Assembly: GCF_008365405.1 (NCBI RefSeq)
Contig: NZ_QOKV01000022.1
Span: 1 to 64,000, forward strand
Direction: 5' to 3'
DNA: 64,000 bases
Source of the DNA: Azospirillum brasilense
GTDB lineage: Bacteria > Pseudomonadota > Alphaproteobacteria > Azospirillales > Azospirillaceae
Below, piece by piece: positions 59,836 to 64,000 of this stretch. Position 1 is the first letter of the stretch, and each line of letters starts with the position of its first letter. The notes beneath the pieces were generated by a model. That model had not been told where the DNA came from. It was given only the letters and a program-made list of their open reading frames with translations, and did no database searches. The position numbers and the translations under genes are program-made.

Positions 59836-60963
59836 ATGCGCGACATTCTTCTGATGGGCGGCGGCAAGATCGGCGAAACCATCGGCGACTTCCTGAAGGC
59901 CACGGGCGATTACCGGGTGACCGTCGCCGACCGTTCGGCGGACGCGCTGGAGCGGCTGCCCTCCCATCCGCGCATGGAGGCGCGCGTGGTGGACGCCGCC
60001 AACCCCGCCGACCTCGCCGAGGCGATGCGCGGCAAGTTCGCGGTGCTGAGCGCGCTGCCCTACCACCTGACGGTCGGCGTGGCGGAAGCGGCGCGGGACG
60101 CCGGCACCCATTACCTCGACCTGACGGAGGACGTGGCGAGCACGCGGCGCGTCAAGGAGCTGGCCGACGGCGCGCGCTCGGCCTTCATCCCGCAATGCGG
60201 GCTGGCGCCGGGCTTCATCTCCATCGTCGCCAACGATGTGGCCTCGCGCTTCGACACGCTGGACACGGTGCGGATGCGCGTCGGCGCCCTTCCGAAGTAT
60301 CCGTCCAACGCCCTGAACTACAACCTGACCTGGAGCACCGAGGGCGTCATCAACGAGTATCTGGAGCCCTGCGAGGCCATCGTCGAAGGCCGCCTCGTCT
60401 CCGTGCCACCGCTGGAGGAGCGCGAGGAATTCTCCCTCGACGGCGTGCTGTACGAGGCGTTCAACACCTCGGGCGGGTTGGGCACGCTGTGCGAGACGCT
60501 GGCGGGCAAGGTGCGGACGCTCAACTACCGCTCCGTCCGCTATCCGGGGCACCGCGACCTGATGAAGGCGCTGCTGCACGACCTGCGGCTGGGCAGCCGG
60601 CGGGAGCTGCTGAAGGACATTCTGGAGCACTCGATCCCGGCGACCCTCCAGGACGTCGTGCTGATCTTCGTGACGGTGACCGGGACGAAACGGGGGCGGC
60701 TGCTCCAGGAAACCTACGCCAACAAGATCTACGGGCGGGAGATCGGCGGCACCTTCTACAACGGCATCCAGATCACCACCGCGTCGGGCATGTGCGCCGT
60801 GCTGGACCTGCTGGCCGACGGCACGCTGCCGCAGCGGGGCTTCGTGAAGCAGGAGGAGGTGCGCTACGCCGACTTCATCGCCAACCGCTTCGGGCGCAAC
60901 TACGCGATGACCGACGCGGCGCCCCAGCAGGGATCGCAGCAGGGGGCGGGGCGCGCCGCCTGA
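59836..60963 (+). CDS. Saccharopine dehydrogenase-family protein, probable L-lysine 6-dehydrogenase-type enzyme
   Basis: 375 residues. Rossmann motif MGGGKIGETIGDFL near residue 7, then FAVLSALPYHLTVGVAEAAR and GTHYLDLTEDVASTRRVKEL, and the C-terminal VRYPGHRDLMKALLHDLRL typical of saccharopine reductases. The size and the divergent Lrp gene fit L-lysine 6-dehydrogenase or another lysine-degrading member of the family, giving aminoadipate semialdehyde. This is inference; saccharopine dehydrogenase is the alternative. GGGGGTACGGGACG precedes the ATG. Confidence 0.8.
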   Translation: MRDILLMGGGKIGETIGDFLKATGDYRVTVADRSADALERLPSHPRMEARVVDAANPADLAEAMRGKFAVLSALPYHLTVGVAEAARDAGTHYLDLTEDVASTRRVKELADGARSAFIPQCGLAPGFISIVANDVASRFDTLDTVRMRVGALPKYPSNALNYNLTWSTEGVINEYLEPCEAIVEGRLVSVPPLEEREEFSLDGVLYEAFNTSGGLGTLCETLAGKVRTLNYRSVRYPGHRDLMKALLHDLRLGSRRELLKDILEHSIPATLQDVVLIFVTVTGTKRGRLLQETYANKIYGREIGGTFYNGIQITTASGMCAVLDLLADGTLPQRGFVKQEEVRYADFIANRFGRNYAMTDAAPQQGSQQGAGRAA

Positions 60964-60996
60964 GCGGCCGCCCCTCCTTCCCCGCCGGGCCGCGCC

Positions 60997-62751
60997 TCAG
61001 ATCACCTCGCGGGCGCGGCCCTTGAAGACGGTGGCGGCGATCTTCAGGGCGTCGGGGGTGCCGCGGGCCAGCGCCTCGGTGAAGTGCAGGGCCTGCTTGG
61101 CCTGGACCTTCGGCGGCATCGGCGGCTCGTTGGTGTCGACGAGGCAGTCGACCACCACCGGCCCCGGATGGGCGAGCGCGGCGTCCAGCGTGGCGCCGCA
61201 GTCCTTCGGGTCGGTGATGGTGAAGCCCCGGCCGCCGCAGGCCTCGGCCACCTTGGCGAAGTCGATGGGCTGGAGGTCGCAGACATACTCGGGGTTGCCG
61301 AGCATGGCGATCTGCTCCCACTTGATCTGGCCGAGCGAGTTGTTGTTGTTGATGATGACCTTGATCGGCAGCTTGTACTTCACCGCCGTGGCGAAGTCGG
61401 CCATCAGCATGGAAAAGCCGCCGTCCCCGACATAGGCGATCACCTGCCGTCCGGGATGGGCGAGCTGCGCCGCGATGGCGTAGGGGACGCCCGGCGCCAT
61501 GGTGGCGAGGTTGCCGGACAGGGAATGCATCTGGCCGCGCCGCGCCGGGATCTGCCGCGCCCACCAGGTGGCGATGGTCCCGCTGTCGCAGGCGACGATA
61601 GCCGTGTCGGACAGTCGCTTGCCCAGCTCCCACGCGACGACCTGCGGCTTCATCGGCAGGTCAGGACGGGTGCCGCGCTCCTCCATCAGCGTCATCCACT
61701 CCGCCTTGCCCGCCTGCGCCGTCTTCAGGAAGGAGCGGTCCTCGTGCCGCCGCACCCGCTCGGTCAGGATGTCCAGCGCCAGCCCGCAGTCGCCGACCAG
61801 CCCGGCCTCCACCGGATAGCGCAGGCCGATGCGCGCCGCGTCGATGTCGATCTGGATCGCGCGGGCCTGCCCCGGCTTCGGGTAATACTCGATGTAGGGG
61901 AAGGTCGAGCCGGCGATCAGCAGCGTGTCGCAGGTCTCCAGCGCCTCCTGCGAGGGGGCGGTGCCGAGCAGACCGACCTGTCCGGTGGTGAAGGGACTGT
62001 CGTCCGGCACCGCGGCCTTGCCCAGAAGCGCCTTGACGATCACCGCACCCAGCTTGTCGGCCAGCCGTTCGAGCTGATCGGTCGCCCTCAGCGCGCCCTG
62101 GCCGGCCAGGATGACGATGCGTTTGCCGGCGTCGAGGACCTCCACGGCGCGGCGGGTCTGCGCCTCCGACGGGACGGGAAGCTGGGGGGCGAACAGGGCG
62201 GTGTTGTGGCCCTTCACGTTGCGCGGCGCCCGCATGTCGGCGCCGATGCCCTGCTCCTGCAAATCAACGGGGATGGTGATGTGCGACACGCCGCGGTGGG
62301 CGAGCGCGGTGCGGCAGGCCAAGTTGGCGATGTTGCGGACATGCGCCGCCCCCATGATGCGCTGGTTGTAGAGCGCGACGTCCTGGAACACCTTGTCCAG
62401 CTCCACGTCCTGCTGGGTGTAGGTGCCGACGAGGTCGTGGTATTGCAGCCCGGTGATCGCCAGCACCGGCTGATGGTCCAGTTTGGCGTCGTAGAGACCG
62501 TTCAGCAGATGCAGCCCGCCGGGGCCGGAGGTGGCGATGCACACGCCCAGCCGCCCGGTGAACTTGGCGTAGCCGCAGGCGGCGAAGGCCGCCGCCTCCT
62601 CGTGACGGACCTGGATGAAGCGGATTTCGTCCTGGCGGCGGCGCAGCGCCTCGACGATGCCGTTGATGCCGTCGCCGGGCATGCCGAAGATCGTGTCCAC
62701 GCCCCAATCCACCAGAACATCCACCAGGATGTCGGAAGCCGTGCTCGCCAT
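60997..62751 (-). CDS. PoxB-type thiamine diphosphate enzyme (pyruvate oxidase/dehydrogenase, quinone type)
   Basis: 584 residues, three-domain TPP enzyme. N-terminal PYR domain with TIFGMPGDGINGIVEALRRR and VRHEEAAAFAACGYAK (TPP Glu), central FAD-type domain (VVILAGQGALRATDQLERLA-like region), and C-terminal TPP motif GDGGFSMLMADFATAVKYKL... ending IINNNN. The segments GPGGLHLLNGLYDAKLDHQP and YTQQDVELDKVFQDVALYNQ are pyruvate-oxidase-like. GGAG eight bases before the ATG supports the start. It oxidatively decarboxylates pyruvate to acetate, or a related 2-oxo acid. Its promoter lies in the SoxR-box region. Confidence 0.8.
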   Translation of the reverse strand: MASTASDILVDVLVDWGVDTIFGMPGDGINGIVEALRRRQDEIRFIQVRHEEAAAFAACGYAKFTGRLGVCIATSGPGGLHLLNGLYDAKLDHQPVLAITGLQYHDLVGTYTQQDVELDKVFQDVALYNQRIMGAAHVRNIANLACRTALAHRGVSHITIPVDLQEQGIGADMRAPRNVKGHNTALFAPQLPVPSEAQTRRAVEVLDAGKRIVILAGQGALRATDQLERLADKLGAVIVKALLGKAAVPDDSPFTTGQVGLLGTAPSQEALETCDTLLIAGSTFPYIEYYPKPGQARAIQIDIDAARIGLRYPVEAGLVGDCGLALDILTERVRRHEDRSFLKTAQAGKAEWMTLMEERGTRPDLPMKPQVVAWELGKRLSDTAIVACDSGTIATWWARQIPARRGQMHSLSGNLATMAPGVPYAIAAQLAHPGRQVIAYVGDGGFSMLMADFATAVKYKLPIKVIINNNNSLGQIKWEQIAMLGNPEYVCDLQPIDFAKVAEACGGRGFTITDPKDCGATLDAALAHPGPVVVDCLVDTNEPPMPPKVQAKQALHFTEALARGTPDALKIAATVFKGRAREVI

Positions 62752-62852
62752 GCGGGAGTCTCCGTCGCAAACGGTCGTGATGAAGTCGCTCAACCCTTCG
62801 GCAACCGAGCGGAGCCGGGACGGTTCCCCGAACGGTGGGATCTTATTGGGCC

Positions 62853-62883
62853 TTGACCTCAAGTTAAGTTGAGGTTTTAGAAT
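62853..62883 (+). promoter_or_regulatory. SoxR-type box within a 19-bp-spacer promoter
   Basis: CCTCAAGTTAAGTTGAGG at 62857-62874 differs by one base from the enteric SoxR operator sequence CCTCAAGTTAACTTGAGG. The -35 TTGACC (62853-62858) and -10 TAGAAT (62878-62883) are 19 bp apart, the overlong spacer typical of MerR-family-activated promoters. The direction is toward the reductase gene at 62985. Confidence 0.85.
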
Positions 62884-62984
62884 GGCGCCAATGTATCTGG
62901 CATGCCAGTGACGCTCTGCCCAGTCCGGGCGTCCGAACGCAGGCCGGTGTGCAGGATCGAACAACCACCGTGGCGGGCGAAGGA

Positions 62985-63968
62985 ATGACGACAACCGTTC
63001 AAAGGGAGAGTGCACAGCGGCCGTCTTCGACGACGCGGTCGTTGCACGTCCATCATACGGAGCGGGTGGCGCCGCAAGTGCTCCTGGTGGAACTCCGCGA
63101 CCCGGACGGCGAGGCCTTGCCGCCCTACGAGCCGGGCGCGCACATCGACGTGCATCTGCCGGACGGGGCGGTGCGCTCCTACTCGTTGTGCGGCGACCCG
63201 GCGGATCGCTCCGCCTATCGGATCGCCGTCCTGAATCTGCCGGGTGGGCGGGGATCGCGCTTCATACATGGGGAATTGCGGCTCGGCACCCCCGTCGCCA
63301 TCGCTCCGCCCCGCAACAATTTCCGCTTCGACGCCGCACCGCGTTATTTGTTCATCGCCGGCGGCATCGGCATCACGCCTCTGCTGCCGATGATCCGCGA
63401 GGCGGCGCGCCGGGGAGCCGATTGGGTCCTGCATTACTGCGTGCGCAGCGCGGCCGAGGCGCCGTTCCTCGCCGAGCTTCGCGCGCTGGGCAACGGCGAC
63501 GTGGTGGCTCACGCCGCGGACGAAGGCCGACGGCTGGCGGTGCCCGACCTCCTGGAGGCGACGCCCGACGATGCCCTGATCTATTGCTGCGGCCCGCAAC
63601 GCTTGATGGACGCCGTCGCGAGCGCCGCGCGGCCGTCGCAGGATGTGCGCTTCGAATGGTTCACGCCGCGCTCGGATGCGGGGCGTGACGCGGCGCCGGA
63701 CGATCGCTTCGAGGTCGTCTGCGCCCGCTCCGGCGTGACCGTCGCGGTGAAGGAGGGGACCAGCGTGCTCGACGCGCTCGACGCCGCGGGCGTTCCGGTC
63801 ACCTCCTCGTGCGAGCAGGGCATCTGCGGCACCTGCGAGACGACGGTGCTGGAGGGGGAACCCGACCATCGCGACAGCGTCCTGTCCGACGCCGAACGCG
63901 CCGCCGGAAAGACGATGATGATCTGCGTGTCGCGCGCCCGCAGCGCACGTCTTGTCTTGGACATTTGA
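62985..63968 (+). CDS. PDR/VanB-type ferredoxin reductase (FMN, NADH, C-terminal 2Fe-2S)
   Basis: 327 residues. FMN-binding domain with RSYSLCG at about residue 65 (flavin motif RxYSL), NAD domain with AGGIGITPLLPMI and YCCGPQRLMDAV, and a plant-type [2Fe-2S] domain with C276, C281, C284 and C314 (CEQGICGTC... MICVSRA). This is the layout of phthalate dioxygenase reductase and vanillate demethylase reductase. The ATG at 62985 has AAGGA only one base upstream, and GTG 62949 is possible. No oxygenase gene is nearby, but the SoxR-type promoter suggests induction by redox-cycling compounds. Confidence 0.87.
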   Translation: MTTTVQRESAQRPSSTTRSLHVHHTERVAPQVLLVELRDPDGEALPPYEPGAHIDVHLPDGAVRSYSLCGDPADRSAYRIAVLNLPGGRGSRFIHGELRLGTPVAIAPPRNNFRFDAAPRYLFIAGGIGITPLLPMIREAARRGADWVLHYCVRSAAEAPFLAELRALGNGDVVAHAADEGRRLAVPDLLEATPDDALIYCCGPQRLMDAVASAARPSQDVRFEWFTPRSDAGRDAAPDDRFEVVCARSGVTVAVKEGTSVLDALDAAGVPVTSSCEQGICGTCETTVLEGEPDHRDSVLSDAERAAGKTMMICVSRARSARLVLDI

Positions 63969-64000
63969 ATCGGGCGCATCGCAACGGAAGGATAGGGGGA

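Overview
The window looks like chromosome or chromid DNA of a free-living, motile alphaproteobacterium, most probably an Azospirillum-type organism (inference). It is uniformly GC-rich, with dense operons and many overlapping start/stop codons. It carries alphaproteobacterial flagellar genes (flaF, flbT, a DUF1217 gene), many TRAP, Liv and FecCD transporters, and GC-rich intergenic hairpins of one recurring family. I see no rRNA, tRNA, insertion sequence, phage gene or CRISPR array.

Layout. 1-8409 (minus): an organic-acid operon with a TakP-like TRAP transporter (dctP, dctQ, extended dctM), a ketopantoate-reductase-family enzyme, an aldehyde dehydrogenase, a D-2-hydroxyacid (D-2-hydroxyglutarate-like) FAD dehydrogenase and the start of etfB. 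8783-16457 (plus): a 2-oxoglutarate dehydrogenase E1 paralogue, a methylsuccinyl-CoA dehydrogenase-type flavoprotein, a LysR regulator, an SDR and a mesaconyl-CoA C1-C4 transferase (Mct) homologue. Together these suggest C5 dicarboxylate or mesaconyl-CoA chemistry feeding electrons to ETF. 16551-17699: a 51-residue protein and a norEF-like pair. 17728-27717: a GntR regulator divergent from a catabolic operon (fumarylacetoacetase-family enzyme, alpha/beta hydrolase, DUF1636 protein, amidohydrolase, Liv ABC transporter, SDR).

27740-39714: purT, a lipoprotein gene, a FecCD-type metal-chelate ABC transporter, msrPQ, a 2-keto-3-deoxygluconate operon (kdgK, GntR, eda, Gfo/Idh), a DMT exporter sharing a putative operator with kdgK, and a small lipoprotein gene.

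40070-58576: a flagellar region, probably the lateral system. It holds an OmpR-type regulator with a degenerate receiver, flagellin, flaF, flbT, a FlaG-like gene, DUF1217 and an unknown gene. After a non-flagellar insert (MFS, LysR, two exported proteins) come fliI, flgB, flgC, fliE, fliQ, a lytic transglycosylase gene, flhA, fliR and flhB. Three of its promoter regions share a CCGGTTT-type motif.

58691-63968: an unknown gene; an Lrp regulator divergent from a saccharopine/lysine dehydrogenase-family gene, with a perfect inverted repeat between them; a PoxB-type TPP enzyme; and a PDR-type ferredoxin reductase preceded by a textbook SoxR box in a 19-bp-spacer promoter.
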